Shown: positions 49,914 to 62,717, numbered from the stretch's first letter. The stretch is DNA of 64,000 bases from JAJXZP01 sp963787185 (GCA_963787185.1 CAWBCC010000014.1:1054001-1118000), one strand, 5' to 3'. The notes: generated by a model not told the origin, from the sequence alone. Translations and numbers: made by a program.

Positions 49914-49986
49914 GCCCTTGTAGCTCAGTTGGCAGAGCATATCCATGGTAAGGATAAGGTCAACGGTTCGATTCCGTTCGAGGGCT
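49914..49986 (+). tRNA. tRNA-Thr (GGT)
   Basis: A 73-nt cloverleaf: acceptor GCCCTTG pairs with CGAGGGC (one G-T), D-arm GCTCAGTTGGCAGAGC, anticodon stem TATCC/GGATA around loop ATGGTAA (anticodon GGT), T-arm with GGTTCGATTCC. CCA is not encoded. Located before rpmG as in the ancestral trnT-rpmG-trnW-secE-nusG order. Confidence 0.9.
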
Positions 49987-50146
49987 CGCTGTCTGCAAGT
50001 TTTCAGACCGGAACCGCAGGACGGGACGCCGGCGCCACCATTGAGGGACCTTTCATTCCTAATGGGCGGCGACATGCGACGGCAACCGGCTCTGGAGTTC
50101 TATACATCTCGGTTCCGGACTGTCCGGCGCCGCGAAAGGATCGGAT

Positions 50147-50320
50147 ATGGCCGCCAAGAAACAGACCGTCGAGATAATCGCCCTCGCATGCTCCGAATGC
50201 AAGCGCCGCAATTACACGACCACGAAGAATCGCAAGACCACCCAGGAAAAGCTGGAGCTCATGAAGTACTGCAAGTGGGATCACAAACATACGCTTCATA
50301 AGGAAACGAAAGTTAAGTAA
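50147..50320 (+). CDS. rpmG: Ribosomal protein bL33
   Basis: A 57-residue protein, missed by length filters. The sequence has IIALACSECKRRNYTTTKNR and LELMKYCKWDHKHTLHKETK, the normal bL33 profile. The first zinc pair (CSEC) is intact but the second CxxC is C-KWD-H, with the last Cys missing. Start ATG 50147 after GGATCGG is weak as a ribosome site. It sits between tRNA-Thr and tRNA-Trp as expected. Confidence 0.93.
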   Translation: MAAKKQTVEIIALACSECKRRNYTTTKNRKTTQEKLELMKYCKWDHKHTLHKETKVK

Positions 50321-50612
50321 TTTAATTGCGAGATCCGCGTGCGATATGTTGGAGAATCGCGGATTCGGCGCAAACCGCCGATGGAGTGGGTCTTGGGAAT
50401 GCTTGGCGCGACCGGCGCCAAGTCGAAGCAAGATCGCGATTTCTGTGTACCTCGCCGGGTTGGCGGGATGTATGCAGTTTTCGCGCAGCGAAAACTGCTT
50501 CGCCAGGGAATCGGACTGGATCGTAAGTGCGGTTTCGAAGGATGTATGCAATTCCGCGAAGCGGAATTGCTTCGCTAAATCGAAAAACTAACCGAGTTTT
50601 TCGATTTAGCGA
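50321..50612 (+). other. Hairpin-rich gap before tRNA-Trp
   Basis: No gene. Two hairpins share flanks but differ in stem: 50474-50498 (GCAGTTTTCGC, loop GCA, GCGAAAACTGC) and 50548-50570 (GCAATTCCGC, loop GAA, GCGGAATTGC). Both are preceded by GGATGTAT (first copy GGGATGTAT) and followed by TTCGC. The stems changed on both arms, so structure is kept. A third, 18-bp hairpin follows at 50571-50613. Confidence 0.75.
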
Positions 50613-50613
50613 A
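50571..50613 (+). repeat. 18-bp perfect hairpin touching tRNA-Trp
   Basis: Left arm 50571-50588 (TTCGCTAAATCGAAAAAC), 7-nt loop, right arm 50596-50613. The right arm ends at the first base of tRNA-Trp. No T tract follows, so termination is unlikely; it may define an RNase III cut or block upstream pairing with the tRNA. Confidence 0.75.
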
Positions 50614-50685
50614 GGCCAGTAGCTCTAATGGTAGAGCGCCGGTCTCCAAAACCGGATGTTGTGGGTTCGAGTCCTACCTGGCCTG
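50613..50685 (+). tRNA. tRNA-Trp (CCA)
   Basis: A 73-nt cloverleaf: acceptor AGGCCAG/CTGGCCT, D-arm GCTCTAATGGTAGAGC, anticodon stem CCGGT/ACCGG around CTCCAAA (anticodon CCA), T-arm TGGGTTCGAGTCCTA, discriminator G. CCA not encoded. Directly upstream of secE. Confidence 0.93.
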
Positions 50686-50751
50686 GTGATAATGTCCGGT
50701 CTGGCCGATGCGAATCGGTCGCGGGTGGCCGGCGCGGCGCAAGGAGTCCCG

Positions 50752-50934
50752 ATGAAGAAGATCGCGCAGTTCTTCAAGGAGAGCTATGCAGAGCTACGGA
50801 AGGTCGTATGGCCGAACCGCGATGACGTGATCGCCTCGACCAAGATCGTCATTCTTTCCACGATCGCGATCGCCCTCGTGCTCGGCTTCATAGATTTCCT
50901 CCTCGTCGCCGGTATCGACGTCATCTTCCGGTAG
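50752..50934 (+). CDS. secE: Preprotein translocase subunit SecE
   Basis: A 60-residue single-helix protein, the usual short bacterial SecE. The amphipathic part FFKESYAELRKVVWPNRDDV carries the conserved Trp-Pro, followed by the membrane helix (IVILSTIAIALVLGFIDFLL). Start ATG 50752 follows AAGGAG. It stabilises SecY in the translocon. Followed 13 bp later by nusG. Confidence 0.95.
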   Translation: MKKIAQFFKESYAELRKVVWPNRDDVIASTKIVILSTIAIALVLGFIDFLLVAGIDVIFR

Positions 50935-50947
50935 GCGAAGCAGAAGC

Positions 50948-51505
50948 ATGGCAAAAGCCTGGTACGTTCTCCATGTTTACTCCGGTTACGAGAATAAAAT
51001 CGAGCGCACTATCCGCATGCTGCTGGATAATGGCGAGCTCAGCAAGGATATCGTGACCGATATCAAGGTCCCGAGCGAAGATGTCGTGGACGTGAAGGAC
51101 GGCAAGAAACGCTCGTCCTCGCGTAAAATATTGCCCGGCTATATTCTGGTCGAAATGGATCTTCCGGACGACGGCTGGAAGGCCACCTGTTCCGGCATCA
51201 GGAAAGTCACCGGCGTCACGGGCTTCGTCGGAGCGACTCAGCATCACAAACCGCAGCCTATCACCGCGGAGGAAGCCCGCGGGGTTCTCCAGAGGGCCGG
51301 CGAAATCAAGGGCGAGCGCCCTGCGCGGACGCGACAGACTTTTACGCCCGGCGAACAGGTGAAGATCATCGATGGACCTTTCGAGTCCTTCACCGGGGCG
51401 ATCGAAGAAGTGATCGCCGAGAAGTCCAGGCTCAAGGTCATGGTCGGCATTTTCGGGCGCGTGACGCCCGTGGAAGTCGATATGTTGCAGGTCGAGAAGA
51501 TGTAG
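50948..51505 (+). CDS. nusG: Transcription elongation/antitermination factor NusG
   Basis: A 185-residue factor with the NGN domain (WYVLHVYSGYENKIERTIRM, LPGYILVEMDLPDDGWKAT, VTGFVGATQHHKPQPITAEE) and a C-terminal KOW domain (FTPGEQVKIIDGPFESFTGA, RLKVMVGIFGRVTPVEVDML). It binds RNA polymerase and Rho or ribosomal S10. Short ribosome site region (GCGAAGCAGAAG). Part of the secE-nusG unit. Confidence 0.97.
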   Translation: MAKAWYVLHVYSGYENKIERTIRMLLDNGELSKDIVTDIKVPSEDVVDVKDGKKRSSSRKILPGYILVEMDLPDDGWKATCSGIRKVTGVTGFVGATQHHKPQPITAEEARGVLQRAGEIKGERPARTRQTFTPGEQVKIIDGPFESFTGAIEEVIAEKSRLKVMVGIFGRVTPVEVDMLQVEKM

Positions 51506-51874
51506 TTCTAAGCCGAGGCCCTTGCGAAATGCAGCAGCATTTTGGAGGAGCCTCGAAGGGGCGCGGCTTCCTCCGGAAGATCGCGCGGGGACGAAGGATC
51601 GTCGGTCCGACGTCATCGATCATTTGAAAGCGGCATCGTTGGATGTCGCGCCTCCCGTGGCGGCGCGACACCTTCGACGCTTCTCATAGAGGGGTAGGTA
51701 CTCCGCAGATGGGAGTTCGCGAACCGCTTCGCGGTTCGCGTCGCGATCGCCCCCCGGCGATCGCGTACGGGCCGAGTCGAGGTCGCGAACGCTACCCCGA
51801 TGCCCCTCCATCCAGTCCGCAGTGCGGGCCGGATCGGAAGGCAGCGTCGGGTACACCACGAAAGGAGAATGGCT
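51506..51874 (+). promoter_or_regulatory. Leader of the rplK operon with two strong hairpins
   Basis: No gene. 51718-51740 is a 10-bp hairpin CGCGAACCGC, loop TTC, GCGGTTCGCG; 51742-51765 is CGCGATCGCC, loop CCCC, GGCGATCGCG. A weaker relative of the dispersed repeat (TTGCGAAATGCAGCAGCATT then TTGGAGGAGCC) lies near 51527. L1 controls L11-L1 translation in E. coli by binding this leader, so the hairpins may have that role; no L1-site match was verified. Confidence 0.55.
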
Positions 51875-52312
51875 ATGGCCAAAAAGAAGGTAACTGCGAT
51901 CGTCAAATTGCAGTGCCCTGCCGGGAAAGCGACGCCGGCGCCGCCCGTGGGACCGGCTCTCGGTCCTCACGGCGTTTCCGCTCCGCAGTTCTGCCAGCAG
52001 TTCAACGAGCGGACCAAGGGAATGGAGCCCGGACTTATCATCCCGGCGATCATAACTGTCTACGGCGACAAGACTTTCACCTTCATTCTCAAGACGCCGC
52101 CGGCTTCGGTCCTCATCAAGAAGGCGATGGGACTGGAGAAGGCCTCCGGCGTGCCCAACAAGCAGAAGGTGGGCAAGCTGTCGAACGACAAGCTCGAGGC
52201 GATCGCCAAGCAGAAGATGCCCGACCTCAACGCCAACGATCTCGAGGCCGCCAAGCGGATCATCGCCGGCACCGCCCGTTCCATGGGCGTCGAGACGGAG
52301 CTGAAATCATGA
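51875..52312 (+). CDS. rplK: Ribosomal protein uL11
   Basis: A 145-residue protein from ATG 51875, chosen because AAAGGAG is 7 bp before it (the ATG at 51869 is too near). Conserved features: VKLQCPAGKATPAPPVGPAL, LGPHGVSAPQFCQQFNERTK, VYGDKTFTFILKTPPASVLI, RIIAGTARSMGVETEL. Binds 23S rRNA at the GTPase centre. Stop overlaps the rplA start (ATGA). Confidence 0.97.
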   Translation: MAKKKVTAIVKLQCPAGKATPAPPVGPALGPHGVSAPQFCQQFNERTKGMEPGLIIPAIITVYGDKTFTFILKTPPASVLIKKAMGLEKASGVPNKQKVGKLSNDKLEAIAKQKMPDLNANDLEAAKRIIAGTARSMGVETELKS

Positions 52313-52995
52313 AGCACGGCAAGAAATACAACGAGTCCGTCAAGAAGTACGACAAGAGTCAGGAATTCGAAGCTCCGGCCGCATGCGCGCTCGTCAAGGA
52401 TCTGCACTATGTCTCTTTCGACGAGACGGTGGAGGTCCACGTCCGGCTCAACGTCAAGAAAAGTCAGTCGGTCCGCGACACGGTGGTCCTTCCGCATCAA
52501 TTCCGAGGCGAGAAGAAGATCCTCGTGTTCTGCAAACCCGACAAGGAGAAGGAGGCCCTGGATGCGGGAGCCGCCTACGCCGGCTCGGACGAACTCATCG
52601 AAAAGGTGAAGGGCGGCTGGCTGGACTTCGACGTCGCCGTCGCCACGCCCGATATGATGAAGGATGTCGGCAAGCTCGGTATGGTGCTCGGACGCAAGGG
52701 GCTCATGCCGAACCCGAAGACCGGTACCGTGACCCACGATCTCAAGGCCGCCGTCGCCGAGCTACGCAAGGGCCGCACCGAGTTCCGCACCGACAAGTCG
52801 GGTATCGTGCACCTCGCCATCGGCAAGGTGTCCATGGAGAGCGCGCAGGTGAACGAGAATCTGGCGATCCTGCTCGAGGAGATCGGTCGCAAGCGGCCTT
52901 CGGACACGAAGGGCGAGTTCGTGAGTTCGGTGTACCTCAGCTCTTCGATGGGTCCGAGCGTCCACGTCACGGTCGCGAAAAGCGAGAAGAGGTAA
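52309..52995 (+). CDS. rplA: Ribosomal protein uL1
   Basis: A 228-residue protein starting in the last codons of rplK. Motifs: VEVHVRLNVKKSQSVRDTVV, LGRKGLMPNPKTGTVTHDLK, VAELRKGRTEFRTDKSGIVH, YLSSSMGPSVHVTVA. Binds 23S rRNA at the L1 stalk and autoregulates this operon in other bacteria. Coupling to rplK is expected. Confidence 0.97.
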   Translation: MKHGKKYNESVKKYDKSQEFEAPAACALVKDLHYVSFDETVEVHVRLNVKKSQSVRDTVVLPHQFRGEKKILVFCKPDKEKEALDAGAAYAGSDELIEKVKGGWLDFDVAVATPDMMKDVGKLGMVLGRKGLMPNPKTGTVTHDLKAAVAELRKGRTEFRTDKSGIVHLAIGKVSMESAQVNENLAILLEEIGRKRPSDTKGEFVSSVYLSSSMGPSVHVTVAKSEKR

Positions 52996-52998
52996 GCC

Positions 52999-53559
52999 AT
53001 GGCCATGAGAGCAAGCAAGATCCAGCGCGTGAAGGCCGACGCGATAGCCGACCTCAAGAGCAAGATAGGCGACGCGAAGGATTTCATATTCACCGAGTAC
53101 CGTGGACTCACGGTCGAGCAGATCTCCGCCCTCCGCAAGCAGCTGCGCGAGAAGAACGCGGAGTTCCACGTGGTCAAGAACAATTTCGCCCGTATCGCCT
53201 TCGAAGGCCTCGGCTACACGAAGGAAGTCGATCCCGTCCTCGCGGGTCCGACGGCCGTCGCCTTCTCCAAGGCAGAGGCCAACGAGGTCGCGAGGGTTCT
53301 CGTCGACTTCGCCAAGGAGATTCCGGCCCTCAAGGTCAAGGCCGGGCTCGTGGACAAGGGCTTCATGGGCGAGTCGGAGATTCTGGCATTCTCGAAGCTG
53401 CCGTCCAGGAATCAGCTGATCGCGATGTTCATGGCCGGCCTCAAGAGCCCCGTCCAGAAGCTCGTGTACACCTTGGTAGCCCTCCAGGAGAAGATGGGCG
53501 GGACGGCGGAAGCGGCCCCCGGCGGAGCGAGTCCGAAAGAGGCAGCCGTAGAGGCCTAG
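52999..53559 (+). CDS. rplJ: Ribosomal protein uL10
   Basis: A 186-residue protein that anchors L7/L12 dimers to the ribosome. Motifs: FIFTEYRGLTVEQISALRKQ, LREKNAEFHVVKNNFARIAF, VLAGPTAVAFSKAEANEVAR, LPSRNQLIAMFMAGLKSPVQ. The C-terminal helix for L12 binding follows. A start at 53005 (second ATG) is also possible. 125-bp gap before rplL, where the L10 leader regulation usually acts. Confidence 0.97.
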   Translation: MAMRASKIQRVKADAIADLKSKIGDAKDFIFTEYRGLTVEQISALRKQLREKNAEFHVVKNNFARIAFEGLGYTKEVDPVLAGPTAVAFSKAEANEVARVLVDFAKEIPALKVKAGLVDKGFMGESEILAFSKLPSRNQLIAMFMAGLKSPVQKLVYTLVALQEKMGGTAEAAPGGASPKEAAVEA

Positions 53560-53685
53560 CCCCGCTGAATATAGGCATTCAGGCTTCGGAGTAGCTGCCG
53601 TTCCTGTTTGCCTCGGGCGATGCGGCCTTCGCGTCGCCGAGGCCGTCCGTATGGGCAGGCCACTGTTTTTGAAGGAGAAGATAAT

Positions 53686-54063
53686 ATGGCAGCTCTCAGC
53701 AACGAGCAGATCCTCGACGCGATCGCCGAGATGAAGATCATGGAAATCGCCGACCTCATCAAGGCCATGGAGGAGAAGTTCGGAGTCACCGCCGCGGCTC
53801 CCGTGGCCGCCGCCGCCGGGCCCGCCGCCGCGGCCGTCGAGGAGAAGACCGAATTTACGGTAATTCTGAAAAGCGGATACCCCGCCGACAAAAAAATCGC
53901 CATCATCAAGGAAGTCCGCGCGATCACCGGTCTGGGACTCAAAGAGGCCAAGGATCTGGTCGAGGCCGGCGACAAGCCCCTCAAGGAGAATGTCTCCAAG
54001 GATGAGTCGGAGAAGATCAAGAAGCAGATTGTCGACGCGGGCGGCGCCGTTGACATCAAGTAA
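53686..54063 (+). CDS. rplL: Ribosomal protein bL12 (L7/L12)
   Basis: A 125-residue stalk protein: N-terminal dimer helix (EQILDAIAEMKIMEIADLIK), Ala-rich hinge (AAAPVAAAAGPAAAAVEEK) and C-terminal factor-binding domain (FTVILKSGYPADKKIAIIKE, GLGLKEAKDLVEAGDKPLKE). Good ribosome site (GAAGGAGAAG). It recruits elongation factors to the ribosome. Confidence 0.97.
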   Translation: MAALSNEQILDAIAEMKIMEIADLIKAMEEKFGVTAAAPVAAAAGPAAAAVEEKTEFTVILKSGYPADKKIAIIKEVRAITGLGLKEAKDLVEAGDKPLKENVSKDESEKIKKQIVDAGGAVDIK

Positions 54064-54082
54064 GGAGCCCTCAGGGGCTCTT
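54064..54082 (+). terminator. Possible attenuator between rplL and rpoB
   Basis: Right after the rplL stop, GAGCCC (54065-54070) pairs with GGGCTC (54075-54080) over a 4-nt loop; only two T follow. A weak hairpin at this place attenuates rpoB transcription in E. coli, so a similar partial terminator is plausible. Confidence 0.45.
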
Positions 54083-54430
54083 ACCATCGTTTCCTCAGGT
54101 CGTGAGACGCATCGGGGCGTTGCCGGCATCGTGCCCGGCGGCGCTTCGCGCTGGTTCCGGGACCGAAGGCGGAGTGCCATGCTCCGCGGCGACCCGGAGC
54201 CTTTTGGCGCTCTACGGCGATGAGGGCCGGCGCGGGCAAGACTCCGATGCCGCGCCTCGGCTCGTGCAGTTAATAAAAGGAACATAACCGCGGCCGTCGA
54301 AGCGGCTCGAGAAGCCGTTTCGATCACCGCGAGAATAACGCGTCTTCGTCCGCCGTATCCGAATGCGGACGGAGCGCGGGAGCCGCCGAGACGCCAAGCG
54401 CCGTCGACGGTTCCGGCGAGGGGGTAACGG
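54083..54430 (+). other. Leader of rpoB
   Basis: About 350 bp with no gene. An AT-rich TTAATAAAAGG stretch near 54270-54280 may hold a promoter -10, but no -35 is convincing. GC-rich inverted segments occur (for example CGAAGCGGCTCGAGAAGCCG), again of the GCGAAGC-like kind. Confidence 0.35.
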
Positions 54431-57400
54431 ATGGCATATAACGAGAAGAAAATCCAACGCGAGTACGTCGGCAAGGACTATCAGGAGGTCATGGAGCTGC
54501 CTGACCTCATAGACATCCAGTTATCATCCTACGAACGCTTTCTCCAGCGCGAGAAAGTTCGCGGGGGCGCGAGGCTCGACGTGGCCGGCCTCGAGGAAGT
54601 ATTCAGGACGACCTTCCCTATCGAAAGCCCCAACGGCGACATGCTTCTCGAATACGAGCGCTACAATCTCGACGAGTCCGCCATGAAGTACTCGGAGCTC
54701 GAGTGCAAGATGAAAGGGCTCACATACGCCGTTCCCCTGAAGGCGCGCATAAACCTGGTGTTTCAGAAGACGGGCGAGATACGGCAAAAGGAAATATACC
54801 TAGGCGACGTGCCCCTCATGACCGACCGGGGCACCTTCATCATAAACGGGGCGGAGCGCGTGGTGGTCTCCCAGATCCATCGCTCCCCGGGAGTCATATT
54901 CAGCCACGAGAAAGGCGTCTATTCCGCGAGGATCATTCCCTATCGCGGTTCCTGGCTCGAGTTCGAGATCGACCAGAAGAAGGAGCTCATCTACGCCAAG
55001 ATAGATCGCAAGAAGCGCATACTCGGCACGATGTTCCTTCGCGCCCTCGGTTTCGAGACGCGAGAAGACATCGTCCGCGCCTTCTACCGGTCCGAGAAGG
55101 TGACCATCGGCGAGGCCCGCGATTCGAAGGACAAGGCCATCAACCATGTACTCGCCAAGGCCGTGCGCGTCGAGATCAACGGCGAAAAGAAAAAGCTCTA
55201 TCGCGCCGGCGACAAGCTCCATCTCCACGACGTCGACGAGCTGGTCAATCTCGGCGTCACCGAAGTCGAGGTCGTCAATTTCGAGCACCCGGACTCTCTC
55301 CACTTCGACATGATTCTCAATTGCTTCGAGCGCGAGGACATCAAGCTCGTGAAGGAAGACCCCAATCAGGACGAGCCTTCCAAGGCCGATGCTCTCGCCG
55401 CCGTCTACTCGACGCTGATGCCCGGCGAGCCCATTACGGTGGAAAACGCCGAACGCGATCTCGCGAACATGTTCTTCTCCGGGCGCCGCTACGATCTCGG
55501 CAAGGTCGGCCGTTACAAGCTCAACAAGAAGTTCGACTATTCCGTCCCGATCAAAGAGTTCACGCTCATACGCGACGACGTGATCGCGACGATGAAGTAT
55601 CTCATGAGCGTATATTACGGCGAGTCGAACGTCGACGACATCGACCACCTGGGCAACCGCCGCGTGCGTTCGGTAGGCGAGCTTCTCGCCAACGTCATGA
55701 AGAGCTCCTTCGGCCGCATGGAGCGGATCGCGAAGGAGCGCATGAGCCTCAAGGAGACGGACACGATCCGCCCGCAGGATCTCGTGTCGATAAAGCCGGT
55801 CGTCGCGGCGATCAAGGAATTCTTCGGCTCTTCGCAGCTGTCGCAGTTCATGGATCAGGTCAATCCCCTCGCCGAGCTGACGCACAAGAGGCGGCTCAAC
55901 GCGCTCGGTCCCGGCGGTCTGTCGCGCGACAGGGCGGGCTTCGAGGTCCGCGACGTCCACTACACGCATTACGGCCGCATGTGCCCGATCGAGACGCCCG
56001 AAGGTCCCAACATCGGCCTCATCGTGTCGCTCGCCACCTACACGACGGTCAATGAATACGGCTTCCTGGAGACGCCCTATCGCAAGATCGAGTCGGGGCG
56101 GGTCACGAAGCATATCGAGTATCTCTCCGCGATGGACGAAGACAAGTACTACATCGCCCAGGCGAGCGCGAAGATAGACAAGTCGGGGAACTTCCTCGAC
56201 GAATCCATCTCCTGCCGCCACCAGGGCGACTATACGACCCGCGGCTCGGCCGAGCTGCAGTATATGGACGTGTCCCCCAAGCAGATCATTTCGATCTCGG
56301 CGGCCCTCGTTCCATTCCTGGAACACGACGACGCCAACCGTGCGCTCATGGGTTCGAACATGCAGCGTCAGGCGGTCCCGCTCATTTTCCCCGAGCCGCC
56401 GAGAGTCGGCACCGGAATGGAAGGCAAGACCGCCTACGATTCGGGAGTTCTGCTCAAGGCCAAGCGCGACGGAGTCATCGACTACGTCGACGCCTTCCGC
56501 GTCGTGATCAAGCCCGACGCCGAAAAATCGGCCCGCGACGAGTACGTGCTGGTGAAGTATCAGCGGACCAACCAGGACACCTGCTACACCCAGCGGCCCA
56601 TAGTGCGCAAGGGCGAGAAGGTCGCGAAGGGGCAGGTCCTCGCCGACGGTCCTGCGACCAAGGACTCCGAGCTCGCGCTCGGTCGCAACATTCTCGCTGG
56701 CTTCGTGCCCTGGAACGGCTACAATTACGAGGATGCCATCCTCATCTCCGAGCGCGTGGTCAAGGAGGACATGTTCACCTCCATCCACATCAAGGAGTTT
56801 CAGACGGAGGTCCGCGAGACCAAGCTCGGGCCCGAACGCATAACGAGGGACATTCCCAATACGAGCGAAAAGAGCCTCGACAACCTTGACAGCGAGGGGA
56901 TCATACGCGTCGGAGCCAAGGTCAACGCGGGCGACATCCTCGTCGGCAAGGTGACCCCCAAGAGCGAGACCGAGACGACCCCCGAATTCAAGCTGCTCAA
57001 CTCCATATTCGGGGAGAAGGCCAAGGACGTCCGCGACTCCAGCCTGCGCGTTCCCCACGGAATCGAGGGCACGATCATCGATGTTCAGCGTCTCAAGCGC
57101 TCGGCCAACGACGACCTTTCGCCCGGCGTGGAGGAAGTCGTAAAGGTCCTCATCGCCGCCAAACGCAAGCTCAAGGAAGGGGACAAAATGGCCGGACGGC
57201 ACGGCAACAAGGGCGTAGTCGCCCGCGTTCTGCCGCCGGAGGACATGCCCTACCTGGACGACGGCACTCCGCTCGATATTTGTCTCAATCCGCTCGGCGT
57301 GCCCTCGCGCATGAACATCGGCCAGATCATGGAGACGGAACTGGGCTGGGCCGCCACCGCTCTCGACGAGTGGTATTCCTGCCATGTCTTCCAGTCTCCC

Positions 57401-57922
57401 AGCCAGGAACAGATCGAAGGCAAGCTCAAGGACGCGGGGCTCCCGCCGAGCTGCAAAGTCATGGTCCGCGACGGTCGCACCGGAGAGCACTTCCAGAACC
57501 CCGTCACCGTGGGCGTCATCTACTTCATGAAACTGCACCACCTCGTAGACGACAAGATGCACGCCCGCTCTACCGGCCCCTATTCGCTCGTGACGCAGCA
57601 GCCCCTCGGCGGAAAGGCCCAATTCGGCGGCCAGCGTCTCGGCGAAATGGAGGTCTGGGCCCTCGAGGCCTACGGCGCCGCGAATACGCTGCAGGAGCTG
57701 CTCACCATCAAGTCCGACGACATGACGGGCCGCGCCAAAGTCTACGAAGCCATCGTCAAGGGCGAGCCGCATACGGCCGCGGGCATTCCGGAGGCATTCA
57801 ACGTCATGGTGCAGGAGCTTCGCGGCCTGGCGCTCGATATCCGTGTCTACGACGCCAAGGGCAAGCAGATAGCCCTGACCGAAAGGGACGAGGACATCAT
57901 CAACAAGCAAGGCGCTTTCTAA
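54431..57922 (+). CDS. rpoB: RNA polymerase beta subunit
   Basis: A 1163-residue protein. Conserved regions include the rifampicin-binding segment around residues 466-495 (FFGSSQLSQFMDQVNPLAEL, THKRRLNALGPGGLSRDRAG), GRMCPIETPEGPNIGLIVSL, and the C-terminal MAGRHGNKGVVARVLPPEDM. Residue 490 is Asn where E. coli Ser531 lies; Asn at this place is reported for naturally rifampicin-resistant spirochaetes. Shorter than E. coli beta because it lacks large insertions. Between it and rpoC lies a 163-bp inverted-repeat element. Confidence 0.98.
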   Translation: MAYNEKKIQREYVGKDYQEVMELPDLIDIQLSSYERFLQREKVRGGARLDVAGLEEVFRTTFPIESPNGDMLLEYERYNLDESAMKYSELECKMKGLTYAVPLKARINLVFQKTGEIRQKEIYLGDVPLMTDRGTFIINGAERVVVSQIHRSPGVIFSHEKGVYSARIIPYRGSWLEFEIDQKKELIYAKIDRKKRILGTMFLRALGFETREDIVRAFYRSEKVTIGEARDSKDKAINHVLAKAVRVEINGEKKKLYRAGDKLHLHDVDELVNLGVTEVEVVNFEHPDSLHFDMILNCFEREDIKLVKEDPNQDEPSKADALAAVYSTLMPGEPITVENAERDLANMFFSGRRYDLGKVGRYKLNKKFDYSVPIKEFTLIRDDVIATMKYLMSVYYGESNVDDIDHLGNRRVRSVGELLANVMKSSFGRMERIAKERMSLKETDTIRPQDLVSIKPVVAAIKEFFGSSQLSQFMDQVNPLAELTHKRRLNALGPGGLSRDRAGFEVRDVHYTHYGRMCPIETPEGPNIGLIVSLATYTTVNEYGFLETPYRKIESGRVTKHIEYLSAMDEDKYYIAQASAKIDKSGNFLDESISCRHQGDYTTRGSAELQYMDVSPKQIISISAALVPFLEHDDANRALMGSNMQRQAVPLIFPEPPRVGTGMEGKTAYDSGVLLKAKRDGVIDYVDAFRVVIKPDAEKSARDEYVLVKYQRTNQDTCYTQRPIVRKGEKVAKGQVLADGPATKDSELALGRNILAGFVPWNGYNYEDAILISERVVKEDMFTSIHIKEFQTEVRETKLGPERITRDIPNTSEKSLDNLDSEGIIRVGAKVNAGDILVGKVTPKSETETTPEFKLLNSIFGEKAKDVRDSSLRVPHGIEGTIIDVQRLKRSANDDLSPGVEEVVKVLIAAKRKLKEGDKMAGRHGNKGVVARVLPPEDMPYLDDGTPLDICLNPLGVPSRMNIGQIMETELGWAATALDEWYSCHVFQSPSQEQIEGKLKDAGLPPSCKVMVRDGRTGEHFQNPVTVGVIYFMKLHHLVDDKMHARSTGPYSLVTQQPLGGKAQFGGQRLGEMEVWALEAYGAANTLQELLTIKSDDMTGRAKVYEAIVKGEPHTAAGIPEAFNVMVQELRGLALDIRVYDAKGKQIALTERDEDIINKQGAF

Positions 57923-57945
57923 CGAGGTTCGATAGAAGAGATATA

Positions 57946-58108
57946 CCACAGAGGCGCGGAGACACAGAGGGGATGTTAGAGAGATGAAAAGTGAAGGGTG
58001 AATGGGGAATGAAGGTAAGGATTAGGAAGCCGCTTCGCGCTTCTTCCCGAATCGTCGATCATTCCTTTCTTCTCCATCTTATCTCTGTGCCTCTGTGTCT
58101 CTGTGGTT
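57946..58108. repeat. MITE-like inverted-repeat element, copy 1
   Basis: The left arm ACCACAGAGGCGCGGAGACA then CAGAG pairs with the right end CTCTGTGCCTCTGTGTCTCT then GTGGT, 25-nt imperfect terminal inverted repeats. The middle is purine-rich on the plus strand and less GC-rich than the genome (GAGAGATGAAAAGTGAAGGG), with a small GCTTCGC hairpin at 58029-58046. No coding. It sits inside the rpoB-rpoC gap without breaking either gene. Confidence 0.7.
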
Positions 58109-58154
58109 CAATTCTTGAAAATAGCCCACGTCGACGAGATGAGGGGGAGACGGC

Positions 58155-62510
<4,356 letters not shown>

Positions 62511-62549
62511 AGCCGCGCCACGGGGAGGCACGGGCCAAGATATATGTAT

Positions 62550-62691
62550 GCCACAGAGGCACGGAGGGAATGTAAGAGAGATGAGAAGGATCGAATGCGA
62601 GAGGGAATAGGAATTGGGATTATTTTCTATGTCTTATCCACAATTTCCCTAACTTCTCACTCTTATCTCTGCGTCTCAGTGCCTCCGTGGC
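62550..62691. repeat. MITE-like inverted-repeat element, copy 2
   Basis: Left arm GCCACAGAGGCACGGAGGGA; right end TCTCTGCGTCTCAGTGCCTC then CGTGGC, about 20-nt imperfect inverted repeats with the same core words as copy 1. The middle (GTAAGAGAGATGAGAAGG and GGGAATAGGAATTGGG) again resembles copy 1 in composition. It separates rpoC from rpsL; a short reading frame here (62544-62744) is not considered real. Confidence 0.7.
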
Positions 62692-62717
62692 GAAAAATCT
62701 TAGACCTCCCGGGCGGC

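Noticed and set aside
54800..57949. Very long open frame opposite rpoB (over 1000 codons)
   Set aside because: Antisense shadow caused by high GC and codon bias; no start context or family resemblance, and rpoB is certain.
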